Assembly: GCA_963665545.2 (NCBI GenBank)
Contig: CAXXKZ010000015.1
Coordinates: 1-64,000 of the forward strand
Length of the DNA: 64,000 bases
From: G963665545 sp963665545
GTDB lineage: Bacteria > Pseudomonadota > Gammaproteobacteria > Xanthomonadales > SZUA-36
Direction of reading: 5' to 3'
The notes below the pieces were generated by a model. The model was not told the origin of the DNA. It saw only the letters and a program-made list of their open reading frames with translations, and did no database searches. Made by a program: the position numbers and the translations under genes. Below are positions 1 through 7,699 of the stretch, in pieces (positions within the stretch are counted from its first letter, which is position 1; every line of letters begins with the position of its first letter).

Positions 1-1
1 G

Positions 2-199
2 GGTGAGGAACTGGACCAAATCGGACTTGGTTTCACACTGGGGTACAACATCAACGAGAACATTCAATTGACCGCGGGTTACATGGCGACGGTTAACGAC
101 GGCGCGCCCACCGACCTGCAAATGGACGGCTTCAAGCTGTCGCTGGTGTTCGGCTGGCACCCCCTGGTCGAGGGTATGAAGCGGCTTGGCAGCAATTAG
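2..199 (+). CDS. C-terminal end of an outer-membrane beta-barrel protein (partial)
   Basis: The window opens inside this gene. The readable 65 codons alternate polar and hydrophobic residues (LGFTLGYNINENIQLTAGY, then FKLSLVFGWHPL) as in the last strands of an outer-membrane barrel, and end at TAG. The pattern resembles the transporter/MetA-pathway-of-phenol-degradation barrel family (PF13557-like), but too little is present to fix the family. It would sit in the outer membrane. It converges on the amidase encoded on the other strand, with 19 bases between the two stops. Confidence 0.6.
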   Translation, partial: GEELDQIGLGFTLGYNINENIQLTAGYMATVNDGAPTDLQMDGFKLSLVFGWHPLVEGMKRLGSN

Positions 200-218
200 T
201 ATCGCAGGCCACCCCTGA

Positions 219-1694
219 TCATTCGGCAAACACCGGCGGACGCCGAGCGGACCAGGGCCGGGCATTTTCCAATTGACCTGCCAGTGACAGAAGCGTTTCT
301 TCCGCCGCCAGTTTACCGACCAATTGGACACCCACCGGTAGCCCGGCATCGGACCAGTGCAGGGGCAGGGAAATTGCGGGCTGGCCGGTGGCGTTGAACA
401 CCGCGGTATAGGGACAGACGTCGAACACGCGGTCGATCCATTCCTCGGCCGTCAGTGAGGCATCGTCCTGGTTGAGATAACCGAGTTTTATCGTGGGTTT
501 GGCGAATACCGGCGAAAGCCATACGTCGCATGTCTCAAAAAATGCACCCATGGCCCGTGACATCGCATTGACCAGGATGAAGGTTTCGGCAATGTCCGAG
601 GCCTTCAGGGCTCGCCCGTAGTCGAGCATTTTTAGCGACTGTGCCTCCATATTGTCCGGACCCGCCGTGCGCCCGGTCGCGGCTTCAAATCCGTCGACTG
701 CAGTGGCCATAAAGGTCGCTGCCAGGACCAGGAAAACGCGCCCGGATTCCACCCCCTTCATCGGTGCCTGAGCCTCATAAACATCGTGGCCGAACTCGGC
801 CAAAAGGCGAGCAGTTTCAGTTACGGCTCGGACGCATTCCGGGTCGGGTTCGGGGCCATCCGGTAAGGCAGCCGCGGAAAAGCCAATGCGCAAACGGCCG
901 GGATCGCGTGACACTGAATTGAGAAAACTCTTGTCGGGCTCAGGCATGAAAATTCTGCAGCCAACATCAGGGCCGGCGACTGCGTCGAGCATCGCTGCGG
1001 TATCGCGCACCGAGCGGCTCACCACCAACTCGCAGCCTAGGCCCATAATCCCCTCGTCAAAATCCGGCCCGAACGGGACACGGGCACGCGACGGTTTTAG
1101 CCCAACCAGGCCGCAGTTGGCTGCGGGGGCGCGAATCGAGCCACCACCATCGTTGGCGTGCGCAATGGGTACGATGCCCGCCGCAACCGCGGCGGCGGAT
1201 CCGCCGCTGGAACCGCCGGCAGAGCGCGTTGTATCCCAGGGGTTGCAGACCGGACCGTAAAGCAGCGGTTCGGTCGATACATTGCAGCCGAACTCCGGGG
1301 TGGAAGTCCTGGCAACGGTCACCACGCCGGAGCGCTTGAAGCGGGCAACCAGTTCCGTATCGTGGGGCGCCACCACGCCTTCGAACAGCCGGCTGCCCAG
1401 TTGCGAGGCGATGCCGGCATAGTGCGACCCGATGTCCTTAAAAACAAAGGGGACGCCGCTGAACGGGCCGTCTTCGGGACCGGTCTCAAGCGTCTGCGCG
1501 GCTTCCTCGCGCAGGACCTCGACGACAGCATTGATCTGGGGATTGACCTGATCGATTGCCGAGAATGCTGCTTCGGCGAGTTCACACGGCTTGACCTCTT
1601 TGGTGGCGACGAGTTTGGCGAGTCCGAGGGCGTCGTATTGGGTGTATTCGTTGAGTTGCATGCTGACTCCATGGATAGCTGGCGGGTTGGCCAT
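219..1694 (-). CDS. Amidase signature family hydrolase
   Basis: A 491-residue enzyme hydrolysing an amide bond, substrate unknown. The amidase-signature catalytic set is visible: Lys86 in VFKDIG, cis-Ser162 in the motif GGSSGGSAAAVAAG, and nucleophile Ser186 in GGGSIRAPA. The 24-residue Ser-Ser spacing is that of the family (as in FAAH and malonamidase). Length is normal. Eleven residues precede a second Met (MQLNEYTQYDAL) at base 1661, which is where most relatives begin, so the true start may be there. There is no signal peptide, so it is probably cytoplasmic. It is divergent from the oxidoreductase at 1804, with 109 bases between. GatA is unlikely because no gatB/gatC is nearby; this is a stand-alone amidase. 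Confidence 0.9.
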   Translation of the reverse strand: MANPPAIHGVSMQLNEYTQYDALGLAKLVATKEVKPCELAEAAFSAIDQVNPQINAVVEVLREEAAQTLETGPEDGPFSGVPFVFKDIGSHYAGIASQLGSRLFEGVVAPHDTELVARFKRSGVVTVARTSTPEFGCNVSTEPLLYGPVCNPWDTTRSAGGSSGGSAAAVAAGIVPIAHANDGGGSIRAPAANCGLVGLKPSRARVPFGPDFDEGIMGLGCELVVSRSVRDTAAMLDAVAGPDVGCRIFMPEPDKSFLNSVSRDPGRLRIGFSAAALPDGPEPDPECVRAVTETARLLAEFGHDVYEAQAPMKGVESGRVFLVLAATFMATAVDGFEAATGRTAGPDNMEAQSLKMLDYGRALKASDIAETFILVNAMSRAMGAFFETCDVWLSPVFAKPTIKLGYLNQDDASLTAEEWIDRVFDVCPYTAVFNATGQPAISLPLHWSDAGLPVGVQLVGKLAAEETLLSLAGQLENARPWSARRPPVFAE

Positions 1695-1803
1695 AGTCTA
1701 CAGCCCGGAGGCAGTGTAAGCGGGCATAGAAAATCTCGCCGCTGTCAGAGAACTGATCGAACACATCGGTTAAAGTGGGCTTAGCCTGAAGCTGGAGAAC
1801 AGC

Positions 1804-2907
1804 ATGAAGACCCGCCGAAAATTCCTTCAACAAAGTGTCCTCGCCACCCTCGGAGCAACCATGATGTCAAATTTATCTGCAGCGCAAACCAACCGCCGGA
1901 TTGTTTTGGCCTCACGCCCGCACGGCAAACCTACGGCGGATAATTTCCGTCTGGAACAACATGCCATTGCCGCACTTGAAGAGGGTGAGGTCCTGCTGCG
2001 CATCCTCTACCTGTCGCTGGACCCATACATGCGTGGGCGCATGAACGAGGGTGAGAGTTACGTCCCGGGATTGGAACTCGATGCGGTCATGGGTGGCGGC
2101 ACGGTCTGTCAGGTGGCGCAATCTCGCAATCAGAATTTTGTGGCTGGAGACTTGGTGCTGTCCTATTCGGGCTGGCAGGAATACGAAGTATCCAATGGTA
2201 CGGGTGTGACGAAACTGGACCGGCGAATCGTGCGTCCTTCTCATGCTTTGGGTGTGCTGGGGATGCCCGGACTGACTGCCTATGTGGGATTGCTGGACAT
2301 TGGTCGGCCCAAACCCGGTGAAACCGTTGTATTGGCCGCCTCAACCGGCGCCGTGGGTTCGGTGGTGGGCCAAATCGCCAAGTTGAAAGGCTGTCGCGTG
2401 GTCGGCATAGCGGGCGCGCCAAAGAAGCTGAAATATGCCGTAGATGAGCTCGGCTATGACGCCTGTATCAGTCACCGTGATGCGGAACTGGCCCGCCAAC
2501 TCGCAAAAGCATGCCCGGATGGTATTGACGTGTATTTTGAGAATGTGGGTGGCTCTTCGTGGGCAGCAGTGATGCCCTTGCTGAATGATTTTGCGCGGGT
2601 GCCGGTGTGTGGCCTCATCGCCCATTACAACCAAACGAGTTTACCTCCAGGGCCAGACCGCATGGTCAGTCTCCAGCTGCTGATACTCACCAAGCGCATC
2701 AAGATGCAGGGTTTTATCGTCAGTGATCACTATGACCGATTCAATGATTTTGTAGGCGACGTAAGCACCTGGCTGAATCAGGATCAGCTCAAGTACAAGG
2801 AGGATGTCGTTGAGGGTCTGGAAAATGCCCCCGAGGCGTTCCTGCGATTATTCAGTGGCGACAAATTTGGCAAATTGGTTGTACAGGTCGGGGCGCAACG
2901 CATATGA
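1804..2907 (+). CDS. Zinc-free MDR-family NADP-dependent oxidoreductase with Tat-like leader
   Basis: Medium-chain dehydrogenase/reductase of the leukotriene B4 12-hydroxydehydrogenase / curcumin reductase type, which reduces alpha,beta-unsaturated ketones or aldehydes with NADPH. LSLDPYMRGRM near residue 70 and the nucleotide-binding segment AASTGAVGSVVGQIAK near residue 180 are family marks. The zinc-ligand cysteines of alcohol dehydrogenases are absent. Unusually, the first 28 residues (TRRKFLQ, then a short hydrophobic run ending in SAAQ) look like a twin-arginine signal peptide, whereas relatives start about 27 residues later and are cytoplasmic. The start ATG has GGAG eight bases upstream. 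Its stop overlaps the start of the M28 peptidase gene (ATGA), suggesting coupled translation. Confidence 0.88.
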   Translation: MKTRRKFLQQSVLATLGATMMSNLSAAQTNRRIVLASRPHGKPTADNFRLEQHAIAALEEGEVLLRILYLSLDPYMRGRMNEGESYVPGLELDAVMGGGTVCQVAQSRNQNFVAGDLVLSYSGWQEYEVSNGTGVTKLDRRIVRPSHALGVLGMPGLTAYVGLLDIGRPKPGETVVLAASTGAVGSVVGQIAKLKGCRVVGIAGAPKKLKYAVDELGYDACISHRDAELARQLAKACPDGIDVYFENVGGSSWAAVMPLLNDFARVPVCGLIAHYNQTSLPPGPDRMVSLQLLILTKRIKMQGFIVSDHYDRFNDFVGDVSTWLNQDQLKYKEDVVEGLENAPEAFLRLFSGDKFGKLVVQVGAQRI

Positions 2908-4694
2908 CCGCTACACAATGCCGTGGAAGGAGTCTCGCTTCCCTCGGCAACTGCTCCCTGCGTTGCTCTACCTCCTGCATCCCTGCAGTCGTGCTCCCGC
3001 CTTCGGCGGAAGGCGGCTGCGCTCGACGGCATGCAATAGGCGCCTGGCCCCTCTGGTACCGCTCGCTTTGCTCGGCTTACCCAACCGGGGCCGGCGGGTC
3101 GCCTGCGGCTCCCTTGCTTCTAATCCTGATGGTTCTGGCGGCTCCCGTGGCTGCCGTAGAGACTGTCGACGAAGACGTGATCGGCAGAATCCGTGAAGAG
3201 GGATTCCAGCGCTCCCAGGTCATGGACATTGCCTTCGAGATGACCGACTTGCTCGGTCCCCGTTTGAGTGGCTCTCGCGACATGCGCAGGGCGCAGGAAT
3301 GGGCGACGGGCAAGATGGCATCACTCGGTCTTGTCAATGTGGCCGTTGAGCCTTTCGGCGAGCACGGTGTGAGCTGGGACAACGATTACACCTCGATCCA
3401 TTTGATCGCGCCCGACTACCAGCCTCTGATTGGCTATCCCTATGCCTTCACACCCGGCACCGATGACAAACAACGCAGGGCAGTCAGACTGGCGGTGATC
3501 CGGCGCCGCGATGACTTCGAACAGTTTCGTGGTCAACTCGCCGGCGCGATCGTATTGAGCAGCGCAGCGCTCGAATTGCCGCCAGGTCTGGAGCCCGATG
3601 CCGTTCGCTTCACCGACGAAGAGCTAGCCGAGCAGGCGGGGGCAACCATCGCCTCGCCATTTGGGGTTGGACAGGATGACCTGGCCTGGGACGATCGCAT
3701 CATGGCCTACATTGAACCTGAGGATCGCGAGCGCTTTGATCTGTTGGCGCCCACCATTGAGGAGCAGGAGGCATTTGCGGTCGAGATAGAAGCCTTTTAC
3801 AAGGAAGAGGGTGTGGCTGTCGTGCTGGATCCGTCACCGGGTCGCGATGGGACGGTGTTTGTCGCCGGCCGGCCCGGCAGCCGCTACGACCGTTCTTACG
3901 CAAGCGCGGTGAATGCCTTGCCCAGGGTTGCGCTCACGCCTGAGCACTACAATCGGCTCTACCGGCTGGTGAGCAAAGGCCATCCCGTCGAGGTGGAAGT
4001 TGAAATCATCAATGCGCTCGCCGATGGCGCTCAGGCCAGCAACGTGTTCGGCGACCTGGCCGGCACCGACCTTGCCGACGAACTGGTGATGGCCGGCGGG
4101 CATTTTGACTCTTGGCATGCCGGCACCGGTGCCACCGATGATGGCGCCGGCTGTGCCGTCGTTCTCGAAGCGGTTCGCATCCTCAAGGCCATCGGCGTGC
4201 AACCGCGGCGCACGATCCGCGTGGCGCTGTGGAGTTGGGAGGAGGGCGGTAAAGTGGGGTCGCGCAGTTACGTCGCCGACTACTTCGGCTCTGAAGCACA
4301 ACCGACACCCGCCCATGAAAAGCTCTCGGTCTACTTCAACCAGGACAATGGCACCGGGCAATTCCGTGGTATCTACCTTTCGGGGAACGAGCGCGTGCGC
4401 CCCATTTTCGAGGCCTGGATGCGGCCGTTCCATGACCTGAAAATGAGCACCCTCACCAGCAATAACACCTTTGGCGTGGACATTGTGGGATTCGACATGG
4501 CGGGTCTGCCGGCATTTCAATTCATTCAGGACCCGATCGATTACAAAACCAGAACGCACCATTCCAATATGGACGTCTACGACCGCCTCGTGCCCGAGGA
4601 CCTGAGGAAGAATGCGGTCATCCTGGCGAGCTTTCTGTACCACGCTGCGATGAGGGATCAGCCGCTGCCGCGCGTCACCAAACAAATGCCTTGA
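2904..4694 (+). CDS. M28-family zinc peptidase (carboxypeptidase Q-like), anomalous N-terminus
   Basis: Di-zinc aminopeptidase/carboxypeptidase of family M28, probably exported. Metal and catalytic residues are seen in order: HFDSWH near residue 400, TDDGAG near 412, WEEGG near 444 with the catalytic Glu, and HHSNMD near 552. The PGCP-like arrangement and the internal PA-type domain fit secreted M28 peptidases. The first about 70 codons are Cys/Ser/Arg-rich and unlike any signal peptide; a plausible one (LLLILMVLAAPVAA) only begins near residue 70. The anomalous stretch carries a hairpin of the dispersed repeat family found elsewhere in the window, so the original start may have been displaced. 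The ATG overlaps the preceding stop by four bases. Confidence 0.85.
   Translation: MTATQCRGRSLASLGNCSLRCSTSCIPAVVLPPSAEGGCARRHAIGAWPLWYRSLCSAYPTGAGGSPAAPLLLILMVLAAPVAAVETVDEDVIGRIREEGFQRSQVMDIAFEMTDLLGPRLSGSRDMRRAQEWATGKMASLGLVNVAVEPFGEHGVSWDNDYTSIHLIAPDYQPLIGYPYAFTPGTDDKQRRAVRLAVIRRRDDFEQFRGQLAGAIVLSSAALELPPGLEPDAVRFTDEELAEQAGATIASPFGVGQDDLAWDDRIMAYIEPEDRERFDLLAPTIEEQEAFAVEIEAFYKEEGVAVVLDPSPGRDGTVFVAGRPGSRYDRSYASAVNALPRVALTPEHYNRLYRLVSKGHPVEVEVEIINALADGAQASNVFGDLAGTDLADELVMAGGHFDSWHAGTGATDDGAGCAVVLEAVRILKAIGVQPRRTIRVALWSWEEGGKVGSRSYVADYFGSEAQPTPAHEKLSVYFNQDNGTGQFRGIYLSGNERVRPIFEAWMRPFHDLKMSTLTSNNTFGVDIVGFDMAGLPAFQFIQDPIDYKTRTHHSNMDVYDRLVPEDLRKNAVILASFLYHAAMRDQPLPRVTKQMP
2930..3115. repeat. 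Repeat-derived segment inside the 5' end of the M28 gene
   Basis: GC-rich, low-complexity DNA. It contains the hairpin CTGCA-TCCC-TGCAG at 2975-2988, which read on the other strand has the tip CA-GGGA-TG shared by the dispersed hairpins at 4.9, 5.1, 6.4, 21.2, 22.8 and 56.1 kb. The piece ctgcgttgctctacctcc resembles ctgcattgttctacctcc near 21330. The boundaries are estimated. It appears to have been inserted between the oxidoreductase and the original signal peptide of the M28 peptidase. Confidence 0.5.
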
Positions 4695-4852
4695 TGTGCC
4701 GAAACCCGACGAATTGCGGTTATTCGCTGGTTACTGCAGCCTGACGCTGATTAAATCGCAGCAACTGTTTTTTGACTGTCATGGTGCGTTCTGTTTCATA
4801 AGTAGAAAAATCAATTTTCGGCCCGCCTTGGTGAAATATGCGGGCTAGGTGT

Positions 4853-5120
4853 GAATTCCAGCAACGTTGTCTCACAGGTTAGGCTCGGTGCCATCGTTAC
4901 CGCAAAGTGCCATGAGGCAGTTGCGGTTCGCTCCTGGCGGATGGCCCTTTTGCACAAGGATGTGCTTAGATCGTGGAGCGCAGGGATGCGCGGGAACGAT
5001 CCAGGGCGCTAAGAACACTTGAAACCGTTCAGCAGCTCTTCGAGCCGCCGGAAAATGCTGCCATCCTGGCATTTTCCTTCCTCACGCCATCCTTGGCGCT
5101 GGGGCTCGACGACCCAGTCG
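4853..5120. repeat. Hairpin-rich dispersed repeat, left of IS110 copy 1
   Basis: Noncoding repeat DNA. Bases 4695-4852 just upstream hold no gene or clear signal. It begins with an 18-mer (4853-4870) whose reverse complement ends the repeat at 22873-22890. It holds at least four hairpins: 4952-4965, 4978-4991, 5050-5077 and 5085-5098. Three of them have CA-N-GGA-TG at the tip, read on one strand or the other. Modules around 4935-4995 recur at 21220-21285. It ends in the IS target sequence ccagtcgCT at 5114-5122. Confidence 0.8.
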
Positions 5121-5125
5121 CTTGT

Positions 5126-5337
5126 ATGGTGTTTCTGCCTTAAATCTGGATGATTAAGGGTGCCGGGATGGGCGGGACGCAGTCGCTTTCTGGCCAGTCG
5201 GTACAGACTAACAAGAGTTCGTCCCCATCCCATTCTCACCAGAGCGCCGATTGAGAATCTAGCTGCAATGACAGCCGATGTATACAAGCTTGCGCCCCGT
5301 GAGATCCCGGCTACGGCATATAACCGCGGAGATCATT
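5126..5337 (+). ncRNA. Predicted IS110 bridge RNA (left end of copy 1)
   Basis: Noncoding left end read as a bridge RNA by analogy with IS621. Loop 1 is closed by a 12-bp stem (5165-5170 with 5226-5231, and 5174-5179 with 5220-5225). It contains cagtcgctt at 5180-5188, identical to the target left of the insertion, and acaag at 5211-5215, complementary to CTTGT of the target right side. Loop 2 is closed by TCTCAC/GTGAGA (5234-5239 with 5299-5304). It contains agaatct at 5254-5260, identical to the element's right end (6287-6293), and atacaag at 5282-5288, complementary to CTTGTAT at the left end (5121-5127). The order is target loop then donor loop. The exact RNA ends are not known. Confidence 0.75.
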
Positions 5338-6276
5338 ATGACAAGCAATGTTACCCAAGTCACTTTAGGTGTGGATGTTTCGAAAGATCATTTGGACGTT
5401 TACGATTGGACCCGGCAACGACATTATCAAGTCAATAACTCAACCGCGGCCATTGCACAATGGCTTGGTGGGTTGACGGGCGAGGTACGACTGGCGCTGG
5501 AGCCGACATCGCATTACCACCTGGCGGTGGTGGATACTGCGCACGCTTTGGGCTATGCGATCTACTTGGTGAACCCACGCCAGCTGCATCACTATCGGTA
5601 TGCCGTCGGCCTGAGGCATAAGAGTGATCCGCATGATGCCTGGTTGTTAGCACGCTATCTCAGCCACGAAGCGCAGTCATTGCCTCGTCATTGCCCGTCA
5701 GACCAGCATTCACGGGAGCTGTGGGCTTTGATTAAGCGTCGCGCTGTGGTGGTTGGAGTGCGTAAAAACATGCGCATGAGCATGCGCCAAGTGTCGCTGT
5801 CAGGCCGAGAAGTGGAACAGGCCTGCAGCCGCTTGATCCAGCGCATCGAATGCCGGATTGAGTATTTGCTAAGGGCGTTGGGCCTGCAACAAGACTATGC
5901 GCGTTGCCAACAGATACCGGGCCTTGGACCCGCCACAGCTGCTGGGTTGGTGGCGGCCTTTCATCGCGGCGTGTTCGCTTCATCGGATGCCTTTGTGGCC
6001 TACCTCGGCCTGGACATACGATTGCGGCGGTCTGGTCGCATGCAGGGCAAGCACAAGCTGACCAAGAATGGCGAGAAGGAGATACGACGATTGCTATTTT
6101 GTGCCGCTCACGCGGCCCGCAACGAACCTCGATTCGAGCGCTATCATCAGCGTCAACTGGATAAGGGACTTTCAAAAACCGCTGCTCGAGTGATATTGGG
6201 GCGCAAGTTGGTCAGGATTGCATATGCCCTTATGAGTCGAGGCGAAACATTCAAACCGTGTGTAACCATGGCTTGA
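5338..6276 (+). CDS. IS110-family transposase (RuvC-like DEDD plus Transposase_20 domain), copy 1
   Basis: 312-residue bridge-RNA-guided recombinase. The N-terminal RuvC-like domain shows the acidic residues in GVDVSKDHLDVYDW (Asp13), LALEPTSHYH and HKSDPHDAW. The C-terminal Transposase_20 domain shows IPGLGPATAAGLVAAF and a Ser/Arg/Lys-rich segment RRSGRMQGKHKLTKNG where the family's catalytic serine lies. I chose the ATG at 5338 because GGAG precedes it by about eight bases. The longer in-frame ATG at 5278 would lie inside the predicted donor loop of the bridge RNA and adds residues that do not look like protein. It differs from copy 2 by Ala105 (Val there) and Arg189 (Cys there). Confidence 0.93.
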   Translation: MTSNVTQVTLGVDVSKDHLDVYDWTRQRHYQVNNSTAAIAQWLGGLTGEVRLALEPTSHYHLAVVDTAHALGYAIYLVNPRQLHHYRYAVGLRHKSDPHDAWLLARYLSHEAQSLPRHCPSDQHSRELWALIKRRAVVVGVRKNMRMSMRQVSLSGREVEQACSRLIQRIECRIEYLLRALGLQQDYARCQQIPGLGPATAAGLVAAFHRGVFASSDAFVAYLGLDIRLRRSGRMQGKHKLTKNGEKEIRRLLFCAAHAARNEPRFERYHQRQLDKGLSKTAARVILGRKLVRIAYALMSRGETFKPCVTMA

Positions 6277-6296
6277 CCAGACCCATAGAATCTTGT

Positions 6297-6570
6297 CGGC
6301 GTTCGGCATCCTTTAAGGCGTGGACAGCAGCCCGCTCATGGGGCTTTCCTAACGCTGGCACAAGCCGATTCGGAGTAAGGGGTCTTCTTGCAGGACCCTT
6401 TGAAACACGAATGTTTCAAGAGGAGCGTCCCATGGATGGGCTCGAGCGCGTCCTGAATGAAGACCCCTTGCTCCGAAGCGGCGCCTCACCATCCCTAAAG
6501 TCATGGACAGCAGCCCGCTGGTGGGGCTTTCCTAACGAGCTCTGCATATTGAATGACGATTCTGGAATTC
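6297..6570. repeat. Hairpin-rich dispersed repeat, right of IS110 copy 1
   Basis: Continuation of the interrupted repeat. Bases 6321-6349 are the inverted form of the repeat's terminal module (its complement begins ggaaagccccatgagcgggc), and a second copy of that module lies at about 6505-6536. Hairpins are at 6400-6419 (TTGAAACA-CGAA-TGTTTCAA) and 6429-6440 (CCCA-TGGA-TGGG). It ends near ctggaattc at 6562-6570. The equivalent flank of copy 2 is 22672-22890. No gene was found in 6277-6658. Confidence 0.75.
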
Positions 6571-6658
6571 ACTGCTAACACGCCCTGCTGCGGTTCCTTT
6601 TTGGAGCTACGCGGTTGGGGCATTCAAAAGTCTAGCTGGCTTGTGTAAGCTTGGGGCC

Positions 6659-7528
6659 ATGAAAATTCGGTCATTTTACGAACTTGAATCGGGTACCTGG
6701 AGCTACCTGCTGGCCGACGAGGCAAAGGGGTGCGCTGCCATTATCGATCCGGTCTGGGTGTATGACACGGTCAGTGGCTGCTGTGATGATGGTTTCGTAC
6801 AAGCCATTATCAGCAGCGCTGATCGGGAAGGCTGGAATATCGATTGGGTGTTGGAAACCCATGCGCACGCCGATCACATAACTGCCGCCGACCTCGTCCG
6901 TCGGCAATGCGGCGCGGAGGTGGCCATAGGCCAGCGCATCACCGAAATCCAGCGCACTTTCGGTAGGGTTTATCACATGCCTGAAATGGCCAAAGACGGC
7001 AGCCAGTTTGACCGTTTACTGTCCGATGGCGAGGTCCTGATGGTGGGGGATTTGGAGGTCACGGTCATGGAGGCGCCCGGCCACACCCATGACAGCGTGG
7101 TGTATCTCGCCGGCGATGCGGCTTTCGTCGGTGATACGTTGTTCAAACCAGGGTCGGGTACGGCGCGTTGCGACTTCCCCGGCGGGGATGCCAGCATGTT
7201 GTACGACACGGTTCAGAAGATCCACGCATTGCCGGACGGCACTCGCCTGTTTTTGTGCCACGACTATCCAGATGAGGACGTTGCAGCGATGGACATGGTC
7301 CTGGTGCAAGATTCACGCGCCAATAATATCCATATTAACCCGGCCACCAGCCGCGAACAATTCGTTGAGCTGCGCAAATCTCGAGATCGGGGCCTGGGAA
7401 TGCCCCAGCTGATACTGTCCGCAATACAGGTCAATATATTAGCCGGTGCTGCCCCGCAGGCAGAAGCCAATGGTGCGAGCTATCTGAAAATCCCCTTCAA
7501 CAACTCAATCGCAGCACTCTTGGAATAA
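6659..7528 (+). CDS. MBL-fold metallohydrolase, persulfide dioxygenase/glyoxalase II-like
   Basis: 289-residue metallo-beta-lactamase-fold enzyme. The metal ligands are THAHADH near residue 66, GHTHDS near residue 142, the Asp in VGDTLFKPG, and CHDY near residue 200. The sequence around PGSGTARCDFPGGD is typical of the ETHE1/BLH-like group, which oxidises glutathione persulfide. That substrate is inferred from family resemblance only; a glyoxalase II-type thioester hydrolase is the alternative. It is cytoplasmic, with no signal peptide. I use the ATG at 6659 rather than an upstream in-frame TTG at 6641, which would add six unconserved residues. It stands alone between the repeat and gabD. Confidence 0.85.
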   Translation: MKIRSFYELESGTWSYLLADEAKGCAAIIDPVWVYDTVSGCCDDGFVQAIISSADREGWNIDWVLETHAHADHITAADLVRRQCGAEVAIGQRITEIQRTFGRVYHMPEMAKDGSQFDRLLSDGEVLMVGDLEVTVMEAPGHTHDSVVYLAGDAAFVGDTLFKPGSGTARCDFPGGDASMLYDTVQKIHALPDGTRLFLCHDYPDEDVAAMDMVLVQDSRANNIHINPATSREQFVELRKSRDRGLGMPQLILSAIQVNILAGAAPQAEANGASYLKIPFNNSIAALLE

Positions 7529-7699
7529 AGCGCCACTGTCATCAGGCTGCGCGCTTGCGTTCTAAGGACATCGGGCGCGGCAGTGACCGGCCAGAGGCAA
7601 CATCCCCCGCCGAAACGGAACAATTGACAACAGTCAGGAGAAGCTCCATCTTAGGCGCTCCCCCAATGGGCAACTCCACAAACAAACAGGCTTTGGACC

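Larger units (their letters stand above)
5126..6296 (+). mobile_element. IS110-family insertion sequence, copy 1
   Basis: 1,171 bp element defined by comparison with the second copy (21501-22671) and with the unoccupied repeat at 56.1 kb. CTTGT is present at both junctions (5121-5125 and 6292-6296), so the exact boundary can slide within these five bases. There are no terminal inverted repeats or longer target duplication, as expected for IS110. Left noncoding end 212 bp, one transposase gene, right end only 20 bp: the layout of the IS110 group proper rather than IS1111. It differs from copy 2 at only two positions found, 5651 and 5902. Confidence 0.9.

Noticed and set aside
3834..4685. Minus-strand frame (283 codons) opposite the M28 peptidase
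   Set aside because: Shadow of a conserved coding region.
5278..5337. Longer N-terminus for the IS110 transposase (ATG at 5278, and 21653 in copy 2)
   Set aside because: It overlaps the predicted donor loop of the bridge RNA; the ATG at 5338 has a ribosome site and matches family starts.
4853..6570. CRISPR array in the repetitive stretches
   Set aside because: Repeat units are irregular, inverted and modular, not evenly spaced direct repeats with unique spacers, and no cas genes are present.
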